DNA of 64,000 nt from positions 1,922,001 through 1,986,000 of the forward strand of contig NZ_JAABNS010000001.1 of assembly GCF_009928425.1 (NCBI RefSeq), written 5' to 3'. Origin of the DNA: Pseudarthrobacter sp. ATCC 49987. GTDB taxonomy: Bacteria; Actinomycetota; Actinomycetes; Actinomycetales; Micrococcaceae. The position numbers and the translations under genes are program-made. This document shows positions 52,544-61,196 of this stretch, piece after piece; positions within the stretch are counted from its first letter, which is position 1, and every line of letters starts with the position of its first letter. The notes under the pieces were generated by a model. The model had not been told where the DNA came from. It saw nothing but the letters and a program-made list of their open reading frames with translations, and ran no database searches.

Positions 52544-53730
52544 TGCGACCCGCTTCCCGTGTCCTCAGGGGTCTTGTAGCTCTGGACCGGGACGTACTTG
52601 CCGCCAGGCTGGATGCCCAGCAGATACATCTCCGTGACGAAACGGTGATCCTTTGTAAAGTGCCCGCTGCCAAAGACACCGTTCTCGATAGTGGCACCTG
52701 AGAGGGCCGCCGTGATGGCGTCTGCGTCGGTGGAGCCTGCCTTCTCGACAGCGCGGGCCACCATTTGGACGCCCTCATAGGCGTTGGCCGCTACTCCCGG
52801 AATCGGAGCGGAGAAATCGTATGCCTTCCGGTAGTTCTGGACGAATTCGGCGTTGGCCTGTCCCGTTAGCTGGTCGGAGTAACGGCCTGGCAACTCCATG
52901 CCGTCGATCCGGGTGGTCAGCCCGGGATAAAAGTCCTGCATGATGCTCACACCGCTGAATCCGGTGCTCTTCAACAGCCCGGCCTGGTCCGCCTGGCTGA
53001 CCAGAGACGTGGCATCACCGCCCACGACCGCGGACAAGATCCAGTCCGGCTTAGCGGCGGACAGTTTGTTGATAACAGGCTGCCAGTCGGCGGTGCCGAG
53101 TGGCGAATATTCTTCCACAGATACGCTGCCGCCTGCGGCTTCGACCATACTGCGCGCCTTGGCCAGATAGCCCCGGGGAAAGACGTAGTCATTGCCCACC
53201 ATCGCCACCCGCTTGCCGTATTTGTTCATCATCTGCGGGACGATCACGTCCAGCATCGTAAGGTCAGGTTCTCCGAACGGGTAGAAGTACGGACCGCAAA
53301 ATGATGCATCACCGAGCACCACAGAGGAAAACGGGACCTTTGATGCCTGGGAAACTTTGCCCACGGCCGCGGTCGTGTCACCCGGAATGGTTCCGAACAG
53401 ATAATCCACTTTGTCCTGGGCGATCAGACGCTGGGCCAGCTGAGTGGATTTTGACGCGTTGGCCTGGTCGTCCACCGTCACGACCTCCACCGGGCGCCCC
53501 AGGACGCCGCCGGCTTCGTTGATCTTCTTCACCCCGAGCTCGACGCCGCGCTGCAGTGCGAGTCCCTCTTGCACGGCAGGACCGGTCACGGGTGCGATCA
53601 GGCCGATCTTGAGGGCGTGGCCCGAGCTCGGCGCCTGCGCGCTCGTGCTGGCTGCTCCACAGCCGGTCAAGACCAGGGCTGTGGCGGTGAGGATGACTGT
53701 TGCCGCGCTGAGGCGGCGACTGCGGTTCAT
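52531..53730 (-). CDS. amide/urea-type ABC substrate-binding lipoprotein
   Basis: 399 residues. It has a lipoprotein signal with Cys24 in LVLTGCG. The body is a type I periplasmic binding protein (HALKIGLIAPVTGPAVQEGL; PDLTMLDVIVPQMM; GNDYVFPRGYLAKARSMVEA; SPLGTADWQPVINKLSAAKP; PDWILSAVVGGDATSLVSQA). The FPRGYL...PLGTADW blocks resemble UrtA/AmiC-type proteins more than LivK, which suggests a short-chain amide, urea or related ligand. ATG 53730 overlaps the livH stop (ATGA). Confidence 0.9.
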   Translation of the reverse strand: MNRSRRLSAATVILTATALVLTGCGAASTSAQAPSSGHALKIGLIAPVTGPAVQEGLALQRGVELGVKKINEAGGVLGRPVEVVTVDDQANASKSTQLAQRLIAQDKVDYLFGTIPGDTTAAVGKVSQASKVPFSSVVLGDASFCGPYFYPFGEPDLTMLDVIVPQMMNKYGKRVAMVGNDYVFPRGYLAKARSMVEAAGGSVSVEEYSPLGTADWQPVINKLSAAKPDWILSAVVGGDATSLVSQADQAGLLKSTGFSGVSIMQDFYPGLTTRIDGMELPGRYSDQLTGQANAEFVQNYRKAYDFSAPIPGVAANAYEGVQMVARAVEKAGSTDADAITAALSGATIENGVFGSGHFTKDHRFVTEMYLLGIQPGGKYVPVQSYKTPEDTGSGSQCVS

Positions 53731-54629
53731 GCCGGTGCTCCGTGGCGTGTGGCGGGGACCGCGGGTGCTATTTTCCATTGGGGTTTCCTCCAGGACAGGC
53801 CGTTCGGACGAACGGCGATGAGAATGATCAACAGAGCAAAAAGAATCAGCTGAGCGACGGTTTCGTTCAGATAAGTGCGCAGCAGGGTGCTGAGGATAGC
53901 GACGATCAAGGCTCCGAAGATGGAGCCAGGGAGCGATCCGGGCCGGCCAATCAGCACTGCAAAGAACGCCGGGGCCAGAAAGGAGACGCCGACACCCGGA
54001 GTCACGCCCAGCATGGGGCTTTGCAAGGCTCCGGCCAGGACAGCGAAGCCGGTGCCCGCGGCGAATGTCCCGGTGATCATCAGCGTGGGCGGGATACCCA
54101 GCAAGGATGCCATGGTGCGGTTGTCCACCGTGGCGCGAATCCTCATTCCGAGGTTGGAACGAAACAAGAGCAGCAGACCGCTCCCGACGACGGCCAGTGC
54201 GATTACCGTAATGACGAGCCTGTATACGGGGTACTGGACGCCCAGGACGTCGAATGTTCCCGACATTGGTGCCGCTACGGATGCTGGTGTGGAACCGAAG
54301 ACGGCGTCCGCTCCTTGGCGAAGCACAATGCCCACGCCCCACATGGCCAGTAGTGTGGCGAGGAACCCTCGAGCATAGAGCCGTGAGAGCACTAGCCTCT
54401 CAGTGATTACGCCTAGTGCCAGGCCCAGCAGGACCACCACAAGCAGCCGGGGCCAGAAGGGAATTCCTGCCATGGCGTACATCAGGAATGCGCCTACCAT
54501 TGCGAATTCACCGTGTGCCACATTAACCACGCCCAGTTGGCCGAAAATGATCCCCAGACCGAAGGCCAGTAGGGCATAGAAGCCAAAAAGCGTGAAGATG
54601 GACAGCAATAGGCTGACTAAACTTTCCAA
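53727..54629 (-). CDS. livH: ABC transporter permease (LivH-type)
   Basis: 300 residues from TTG 54629, which has a ggagg site 4 bases upstream. About eight helices; FGLGIIFGQLGVVNVAHGEF and the EAA-like loop region TVDNRTMASLLGIPPTLMIT are typical of LivH/UrtB. First gene of the operon livH, binding protein, livM-livG, livF, amidase. It forms the channel with the LivM part of the fusion. Confidence 0.92.
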   Translation of the reverse strand: MESLVSLLLSIFTLFGFYALLAFGLGIIFGQLGVVNVAHGEFAMVGAFLMYAMAGIPFWPRLLVVVLLGLALGVITERLVLSRLYARGFLATLLAMWGVGIVLRQGADAVFGSTPASVAAPMSGTFDVLGVQYPVYRLVITVIALAVVGSGLLLLFRSNLGMRIRATVDNRTMASLLGIPPTLMITGTFAAGTGFAVLAGALQSPMLGVTPGVGVSFLAPAFFAVLIGRPGSLPGSIFGALIVAILSTLLRTYLNETVAQLILFALLIILIAVRPNGLSWRKPQWKIAPAVPATRHGAPA

Positions 54630-54649
54630 GTTTCCTCCATAGGGATTGC

Positions 54650-55108
54650 TGGGATGCCCAGCGGTGGCAGCGCACAAACCTGCAGAGCCGGCCCCACGTC
54701 AAGGGCGCTGTTGTCGCGTCCCCACGAGACCATGACAGAAACGCCAACGGGCAGGCCGCCCAGCCCAACCGGCCAAGCGGCCACAGGAGAGGCGACGTCC
54801 CCCATCGCAAAAGATAGGGTCATGGGATCCTCTTGGACCAAGTGCTGACCAGTCATAATCGTCGCGGCGGCGGAGAGCCGTGAGAACGGCCGTTGGTTCC
54901 AGCACCGCGTCCCCGTGGATCCGGGCCCCGTGATTAATGGATTCAGGACGTCCGTCGGCTTCGGGCGCCACGCTATTGCGCGTGGCGCCCGGACCAGGCC
55001 TGCTTCCAGCAGATCAACGGTGGGAAGGGCACCGGAATGCAACTGCGCTGCGGCGTCCATGACGCTCAGATCTTCAGGGCAGGTGCCGTCAATTCCAAAG
55101 CTTTGCAT
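54650..55108 (-). pseudogene. remnant of a second amidase-signature gene
   Basis: Pieces of an amidase are visible on the minus strand. The N-terminal block is SVMDAAAQLHSGALPTVDLL. A middle/late block in another frame reads DAVLEPTAVLTALRRRDDYD. The C-terminal block reads MTLSFAMGDVASPVAAWPVG and then LGGLPVGVSVMVSWGRDN. The catalytic core with Lys and the two Ser is absent. It lies upstream of livH, so the transporter may once have had two amidases, or this was replaced by the copy at 48594. Confidence 0.6.
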
Positions 55109-55172
55109 GCAGACATGCTGGCAACGAATGGTTCAGTGCGACGGCAAGTGAGACGATCCCGCCGCAAAAATC

Positions 55173-55754
55173 TCACTTTGAACGCTTGAGACACATTTCG
55201 GAGACCAAAGACTCGGCGTCCACGGCCGGTGCGCAGATACCGGCTGTCAGCATCGTCATCATCTGAATACGGCGCGTACGATCCCGGATGGCGCCGGCCA
55301 ATTCCACGGCGTCCCGGGGATCTGCGGCGCGGCGTAGCATGCCTTCCCGCTGGGCCTGTATCCATAGAGCGGCGAACTCGGGCTCAAATGCTTCGCGGAT
55401 CGGGTGGATGGCGCGGGGTGCGCGGCCCACCGTGAGTCCGGCGGCGGTAATAAACCTGTCATCTGCCGTCGTCATGCGGGTGAACGCCTCGAGGATGGCC
55501 AGCACGTTCTGGAGAGGCGTGTACCCGGGCCGGACTCCGCGGCGGGCGTAATCTTCCATGCGAGACCAGCGGACAACAGATACCTCGTCAATGAGCATCT
55601 CCTTAGTGGAGAAGTGTCGGTGGAGCGTGGCGGTCCCCACCCCGGCGACAGAGGCGATCTCGCGGATCCCCACGTCGGTGCTGCCCCTATGCCCTATCAC
55701 GTCCCGGGCGGCCCGAACCAACTGCATCCTGTTGTGGTAAACATCGGTACGCAT
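55173..55754 (-). CDS. TetR/AcrR-family regulator
   Basis: 193 residues. The HTH is at residues 28-50: IREIASVAGVGTATLHRHFS, the usual TetR recognition helix. The C-terminal ligand domain is variable. It is upstream of and in line with the amide transporter operon, with the amidase relic between, and is the likely regulator. No obvious palindromic operator is visible in the 260-base gap upstream. Confidence 0.88.
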   Translation of the reverse strand: MRTDVYHNRMQLVRAARDVIGHRGSTDVGIREIASVAGVGTATLHRHFSTKEMLIDEVSVVRWSRMEDYARRGVRPGYTPLQNVLAILEAFTRMTTADDRFITAAGLTVGRAPRAIHPIREAFEPEFAALWIQAQREGMLRRAADPRDAVELAGAIRDRTRRIQMMTMLTAGICAPAVDAESLVSEMCLKRSK

Positions 55755-56013
55755 ATGACAGTCCCTGCGAGCAGAGGTCGGCGCCCGTCTCCGGGGGCCA
55801 CCCGTAGTTGATGTGTGGAGGATCGTTAATATACCGGAAGGTGTGGTGCAGCTCTCATTTTGGCTTCAAGGAAGATCCACGCAAGCGTCATCTTCGGAAA
55901 TCGACTTCGCGGAATGCTCGAAGACTATGGCGCTGCTTCTACTGCTCCTTGCCTCGGCGCTGCCTCCATCCATAATTTCCAGATCAGATGACACCTGGAA
56001 AATCGATCAGGCA

Positions 56014-56019
56014 CTCGGG
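56014..56019. repeat. left target-site duplication of the IS21-type element
   Basis: CTCGGG immediately before TGTTAGCGGCC; the same six bases follow the right end at 58678-58683. Confidence 0.8.
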
Positions 56020-56215
56020 TGTTAGCGGCCATGAAAAACTGCCCGAAGGCGGCCACGAAAGTGCCCGCTGACGGCCAGTAGAACTGCCTGACGGTGGCCA
56101 TGAGATCTGCCCACTTCCTTACTGAACCGACCGCGTCTTAAGCGGTGGGGGCCTCTCCCTGGGGTTTGATGACGGTGTCTAAGCGCACCAAAAGCGAACC
56201 AGGAAGAGGCCCTGT

Positions 56216-57759
56216 ATGAAGTCTGACGGAGAAATCATGGAAATTCTTGCTGCCTACGATCTGACCGGATCGTTGCGCGCCACCGCGGAGCTCACGGGCT
56301 GCTCGCACCACACTGTTGCCAAACATGTTCAGGCCAGGGATGCTGGCCGGCCGATCGGGGAACCTGCGGCCCGGGGCCGGGTCACGGACGCGTACCTGCC
56401 CAAGATCGAGGAATGGATCGAAGGATCCAAGGGCCGGATCCGCGCGGACAAAGCCCACGAAAAGCTCCTTGCCCTGGGCTATACGGGTTCGGAACGCTCC
56501 ACCCGCCGCGCGATCGCGCAGGTCAAGGCGGCGTGGCGGCTGGGCCACACCCGCGTGCACCGGCCCTGGGTCACCGAGCCGGGGATGTGGCTGCAGTACG
56601 ACTTCGGCGACGGGCCCCGGATCGGCGGGGTGAAGACCATCCTGTTCGTGGCGTGGCTGGCGTTCTCCCGGTTCCGGATCGTGATCCCGCTCAAAGACCG
56701 GACCGCGCCGAGCGTGTTCGCTGCTTTGGACCGGTGCTTCCGGATCCTGGGCGGGGCACCAACGTATGTGCTGACGGATAACGAGAAGACCGTCACCACC
56801 GCCCATGTCGCCGGGGTCCCGATCAGGAACCAGCAGACCCTGGACTTCGCCCGGCACTACGGTGTCACCGTACTGACCTGCCAGCCGGCGGACCCTGCCA
56901 CCAAGGGCGGGGTCGAAGCGTCCGTGAAACTCGCCAAGGCCGACATCGTGCCAAAGGACACCAACCTCCGCGACGAGTACGGCACCTTCGCCGAACTCGA
57001 AGCTGCCTGCGAGGCGTTCATGGACGAGGTGAACAACCGTGAACACAGGATGACCCGGCGCAAACCGGCGGCCATGCTCGCCGAGGAAGCCCCCAGGCTG
57101 CACCGGATCCCCGATACCGCCCACACCGTCGCGTTCGGGCTGGCCCGCACCGTCCCGGAGAATACCCCGATGGTCACCTTCGAGAACGCCCAATACTCCG
57201 TCCCGTGCACCTGCTTGGGGCCCGGGTGTTCGTGCGCACCCACGGGACCGGACCCGGCGAGCAGGTCATCATCGTCCACGCCGGCACCGCCGGCCCGGTC
57301 GAAGTCGCCCGCCACGACCGGGCACGGCCCGGCAGCCCCGCCATCAACGATGAGCACTTTCCCGGAACCAGGACCCGGATCCCCGGCGACTACGAGGTCA
57401 GGGCCCGCAGCGCGGATGAAGCCGCGTTCCTGGCCATCGGCGAGGGCGCCAGGAGCTGGCTGGTCGAGGCCGCCGCGGCCGGAACCGCACGGATGAACGT
57501 GAAGATGGCCGAAGCCGTCACCCTGGCCAAAATCGCCGGCAACGACCAGGTGGACCGGGCCCTGGGCGACGCCGCCCTGCACGGCCGCTTCGCGCACCCT
57601 GACCTCGCCTCGATCCTGAACGCCAACATCCGCCGCACCACCACGCACGCCGCGAACGAAGCCACCTCGCTGACCCAGGGAACCGGCGCGTGGGCCGCGA
57701 TCGGCAACCCCGCCCTGAACACTCCGTCCAACAGCACCTCACGGGAGGTGGCTCGATGA
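56216..57759 (+). pseudogene. istA: IS21-family transposase IstA, frameshifted
   Basis: HTH at about residues 15-40 (TGSLRATAELTGCSHHTVAK), DDE catalytic domain with Asp in WLQYDFGDGP, Asp in YVLTDNEKTV and Glu in ATKGGVEASVKLAK. The frame breaks at about 57202-57206 after NAQYSVP and resumes as HLLGARVFVRTHGTGPGEQV to the stop at 57759. One extra G restores VHLLG. It could be a consensus error, because the element is otherwise complete; if real, this copy cannot transpose by itself. Confidence 0.82.
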
Positions 57760-58544
57760 GCCCCGTCACGACGGCCAACACCGGAGCCCCGCCGCTGCCG
57801 CCGGACCTGGAGGCCCTGATGCGGTCCCTGAAAATGCCCCACGCCCGGGCGCTGGCCCCGGAACTGATCGCGACCGCCCGAGCGCAGCGCTGGGAACCGG
57901 CCGAGGTGATCAAAGCACTCTTCCCCGAGGAAGCCGCCGGCCGGGCCCGGTCCATGCTCGCCTCCCGCCGCAAGGCCGCAGGCTTCCCGACCGGGAAAAC
58001 CTTCGATGCCTGGGACCCGGCAGCATCCTCCATCCCGGCCCCGACCCAGCAGGCGCTGCGGACCCTGGAATGGATCAACCGGCGGGAGAACCTGGTCGTC
58101 TGCGGGCCCTCCGGGACCGGGAAGACGTTCTTCCTCGAAGCCCTCGGCCAGCAAGCGGTGGAAGCCGGGATGCGGGTGGCGTGGTTCAGGCTCGAGGACC
58201 TCGGCGTCCTGATCCGCGCGCACCGCACCGATGACAGCGTCACCCGCGCCGTCGCCCGGATCCTGCGCGCCGAGCTCGTGGTGATCGATGACATCGGCCT
58301 GTTGCCGGTGGCCACGGACGCCGCCGAAGGCCTCTACCGGGTCGTGGACGCCGCCTACGAAAAACGGTCCGTCGCGATCAGCTCCAACCTCCACCCCGCC
58401 GGCTTCGATGAGCTCATGCCCAAAACCCTCGCCACCGCCACCGTTGACCGGCTGCTGCACCACGCCCACGTCTGCCAGACCAGCGGCGATTCCGTCCGCC
58501 TCACCCAGGCCCTCGCCGGAAAAGGAGTAACCCGACTGAACTGA
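57756..58544 (+). CDS. istB: IS21-family helper ATPase IstB
   Basis: 262 residues from ATG 57756, overlapping the istA stop (ATGA) with a gggagg site. AAA+ marks: CGPSGTGKTFFLEALG (Walker A), LVVIDDIGLLPV (Walker B), SSNLHPAGFDELM (sensor 1). It assists target choice by IstA. The C-terminal HAHVCQTSGDSVRLTQ is also the part kept in the remnant at 46943. Confidence 0.92.
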   Translation: MSPVTTANTGAPPLPPDLEALMRSLKMPHARALAPELIATARAQRWEPAEVIKALFPEEAAGRARSMLASRRKAAGFPTGKTFDAWDPAASSIPAPTQQALRTLEWINRRENLVVCGPSGTGKTFFLEALGQQAVEAGMRVAWFRLEDLGVLIRAHRTDDSVTRAVARILRAELVVIDDIGLLPVATDAAEGLYRVVDAAYEKRSVAISSNLHPAGFDELMPKTLATATVDRLLHHAHVCQTSGDSVRLTQALAGKGVTRLN

Positions 58545-58677
58545 CCAAACCAAACGATGGCCAACCCCGCCGAACCAATCAGTGGGCAGATCTGTTGGCC
58601 ATCAACGGGCACTTTTACTGGCCACCAGCGGGCACATCAACTGGCCGCCCGTGGGCAGAAACTACTGGCCATTGACA

Positions 58678-58683
58678 CTCGGG
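58678..58683. repeat. right target-site duplication of the IS21-type element
   Basis: CTCGGG directly after the ACA end of the element; matches 56014-56019. Confidence 0.8.
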
Positions 58684-59747
58684 CAGCTTGGTCCCTCTCC
58701 AATAGGCGTCGAGGCACACCGAACACGTAACAGGCTTTGGGAAAGATTTTCGGTTTTGGATCGTGGCCCGAGCCTGTGGATCCGGCTGAGGCCTATACCC
58801 CACTAGAATCCTGGGTCATGGATACCGTGACCCTGATGAGGCACTGAACGAACCTGAGGATGGCGGGCGGACACCCGCGGACGATGACTCCGGAGCAGAC
58901 ACCTCCGCTGCGGAGCAGCTGATATCCGGAGCGCTACGGTATCTCGAAAACTGATCATGCGATCGAGAGGATGTCACCGATCTGCCAACAACGTACTTCG
59001 AGCAGATCCATCGGATGGCGTCCGCCAGAGTCATGAGCAACATGAGCCGCAGAACCGTTCGGATCGGCCTTGGCCTAACGCAACGAAGATCACTCCCGCA
59101 TTATCAGCGCACTCGACGCCGGCGATGCCGAGACCGCCAAGGCAGAGATGGAAAAACACATCCTGAATACCGCGACGATCATCCACCATGCCAGGACGGC
59201 AGCGGTCTCCTAACTAGTGGATCCACTAGGTTGGGCTCTCCCGCAGTCTTCCGCTTCGAAGGTCCAACCAACGGGCGATGGCCGTCGAACGGCGATCCTG
59301 CTGGCTGCGACACCAATATCGAGCGCGGGTAACGACACATAGCAACGAGACGCTTCCTCCAGTGCCGGCGATAGTGTTAACGCCAACGGAAAAAAGGGCC
59401 ACCGACCATGATGGAAGGTGATCAATTTGGGTGATTGGGCGGAGATACGCCACCTGTTTTCGACGGGCAGGCACTCGAAGCGTGCGAGTCGTCGGTGGTC
59501 CTGATTCAAGCCGTCACCGACACGCCCCTCACTTCGAGATAGGCATCCGGAACCGCGCTCCCGATGTGCCAGGCTCGGGTTTTGCTTTGCTTTGCCCATC
59601 GCTACTGCAACATTCAGTTCCTTGGCACCCACGAGCTAGTCTGACTTCGTCGAGTGTCCGCCCCACTACCTGAAGGCGCGGAAGCTCCGAGGCCAACCAC
59701 TATTCACAAATCGCTGAGGTCTGATGACTTTGTAGGATCTGCAAGTG
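58684..59747. other. gene-poor region between IS21 and the helicase gene
   Basis: It contains a GntR relic (59080-59213) and a short acidic frame ending AAEQLISGALRYLEN at 58953 without a good start. The segment 59214-59747 shows nothing that can be supported. Confidence 0.35.
59080..59213 (+). pseudogene. C-terminal relic of a GntR/FCD-family regulator
   Basis: A frame ending at TAA 59213 reads EDHSRIISALDAGDAETAKA and then EMEKHILNTATIIHHART. This is the last helix pair of the FCD ligand domain, with H-x-x-I-x-x-A-L-x-x-G-D and the metal-binding His in K-H-I. The HTH part and most of the FCD domain are missing. Confidence 0.6.
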
Positions 59748-61196
59748 TCAGACGGCAGTGGTGGGGCTCAGGACGCTGCTTCTGCTGACAACCGTGACGG
59801 ATTTTGACCCCCTCGTGAGGGCCACATATAGCTCTTGAGCGTTGCATTTGTCGGCATCGAGCAAGATCGCATGGTCGTATTCGAGCCCCTTCACGAGTAG
59901 TGGTCGCGATAGGACTCGCCGGGCTGGGCGTCGACCGCGAGCTCTGGCCCCGTTGCGGACCTGCATCAGGGCACGCGTAACGGAGAGCTCGGCATCTAGG
60001 GCGGCGAACTGAAGGGCGTGAATGACTTCACTCCACGCTTCCCGACAGTAGATCTTGACGTTCGGAAGACCCATAATCGCATCCAGAGCCGCGTGGACAG
60101 AACGCGGTGTCGGTCCCGAGAGCAGGCGGTTAATGGCAGCGTAGGTCTTCTGCCGATCCGTTGTTCGAGTCACGATGGCCTTGCCTGTGGCCAGACGTCG
60201 TCTTTTCGTCGAGTCGAGGTGCGTCGCAATCCCCGTTGCGCAATTCACTGCGAACTCCACTGCGCCCGCTGCAACCTCGGGTGCAGTACCGCTGTCGACG
60301 AGTTGGCAAAACTTCTCGGTGACGCTCGAATCCAGCGCCTCCATGACCGAGTAGGACCCGTTGAGTTGCTGCGCAGGGCTCAGGATGTCGTGGCGAAATT
60401 GCCCGAGAGCTACTGTGGAGCCTTCCTGCGGCGATCTGAAACATGCTGCGGCTTGTTCTCTGACTTTGAACTGTCCCTCGCTGGGCATTCTCCTCCACTG
60501 AATGGGAGAGCCTGCCAGGTCAATCGGATTCCCGTCGGCGAGAGTTTTCCTGATGGAGAGCAGCCAATTTCCCAGTCTTGGATTGTGGTCATGCCACCTC
60601 CATGGGTATGAAGCAATCGATACTTCCGGAAAACAATCGAGGACGTCGTTTTTCCAGTCGACCGGCTGCTGTCCCCCGAAATTGAACAGCCCCTGGAGAG
60701 GGTCCCCCAGGACCAGCGTCGGCAGCACCCCCGTGAACCCGGCAACCAGCCGATGCTGATCAATCAGGCAGTCTTGGTACTCGTCGACGATGATGAGGTC
60801 GTAGCTGACCGTGAGCATGCGCCGGACAATTTCGCTATCAACCGCACGTGTGGCTGCGATGTGATAGGCCTGCGCATAGGTCCAATCCGGGTCGGAAGGA
60901 ACGGCAAGTCCGGCAAGCAGAGGAAAGTGCTGAATGAGGTCAAAGCACCACGCATCTATTGTGCGGACGCTGAAGTGCTCCTTGGAAACCGAAAACTTAG
61001 CCATCCGGCGTCGAAGTGCATCGACGCCGGCGTGTGTGTGCGTTAGAACAAGGACGTTGCCGCCCCCGGCCGCCACCTCAGCTACGACTGCTGCAACCAG
61101 TTCTGTTTTCCCGGTTCCTGCCGGCAGCGTGATTGAACCTGGTAGCGCGCCCAGGATCCGAATCGCGGCAGCGTTGAGGGCAGCGCCCTCAGTCAT
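59748..61196 (-). CDS. UvrD/Rep-type helicase, Gabija GajB-like
   Basis: 482 residues from ATG 61196. Superfamily 1 helicase motifs: Walker A LPAGTGKTE (about 24-32), VLVLTHTHAGVDALRRRM (motif Ia), IIVDEYQD (Walker B with the DExQ of UvrD, about 136-142), LVLGDPLQGLF (motif III), and the C-terminal LYVALTRGSKSVTVV (motif VI). It is shorter than UvrD (about 700), as GajB is. The stop of the OLD-type nuclease gene overlaps its start by 8 bases, so the pair is translationally coupled. Together they have the layout of the Gabija anti-phage system. The helicase itself looks intact. Confidence 0.78.
   Translation of the reverse strand: MTEGAALNAAAIRILGALPGSITLPAGTGKTELVAAVVAEVAAGGGNVLVLTHTHAGVDALRRRMAKFSVSKEHFSVRTIDAWCFDLIQHFPLLAGLAVPSDPDWTYAQAYHIAATRAVDSEIVRRMLTVSYDLIIVDEYQDCLIDQHRLVAGFTGVLPTLVLGDPLQGLFNFGGQQPVDWKNDVLDCFPEVSIASYPWRWHDHNPRLGNWLLSIRKTLADGNPIDLAGSPIQWRRMPSEGQFKVREQAAACFRSPQEGSTVALGQFRHDILSPAQQLNGSYSVMEALDSSVTEKFCQLVDSGTAPEVAAGAVEFAVNCATGIATHLDSTKRRRLATGKAIVTRTTDRQKTYAAINRLLSGPTPRSVHAALDAIMGLPNVKIYCREAWSEVIHALQFAALDAELSVTRALMQVRNGARARGRRPARRVLSRPLLVKGLEYDHAILLDADKCNAQELYVALTRGSKSVTVVSRSSVLSPTTAV

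Larger units (their letters stand above)
56020..58677 (+). mobile_element. IS21-family insertion sequence (about 2.66 kb)
   Basis: The ends are TGTTAGCGGCC on the left and the complement of TGTCAATGGCC on the right. Each end carries four subterminal repeats of the form GGCCA...TGCCC (about 20-24 bases), as in IS21 elements where the transposase binds several sites. A 6-bp CTCGGG duplication flanks it, which shows a simple insertion. It carries istA (frameshifted in this sequence) and istB. A remnant of a related element is at 46773-47010. Confidence 0.88.
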
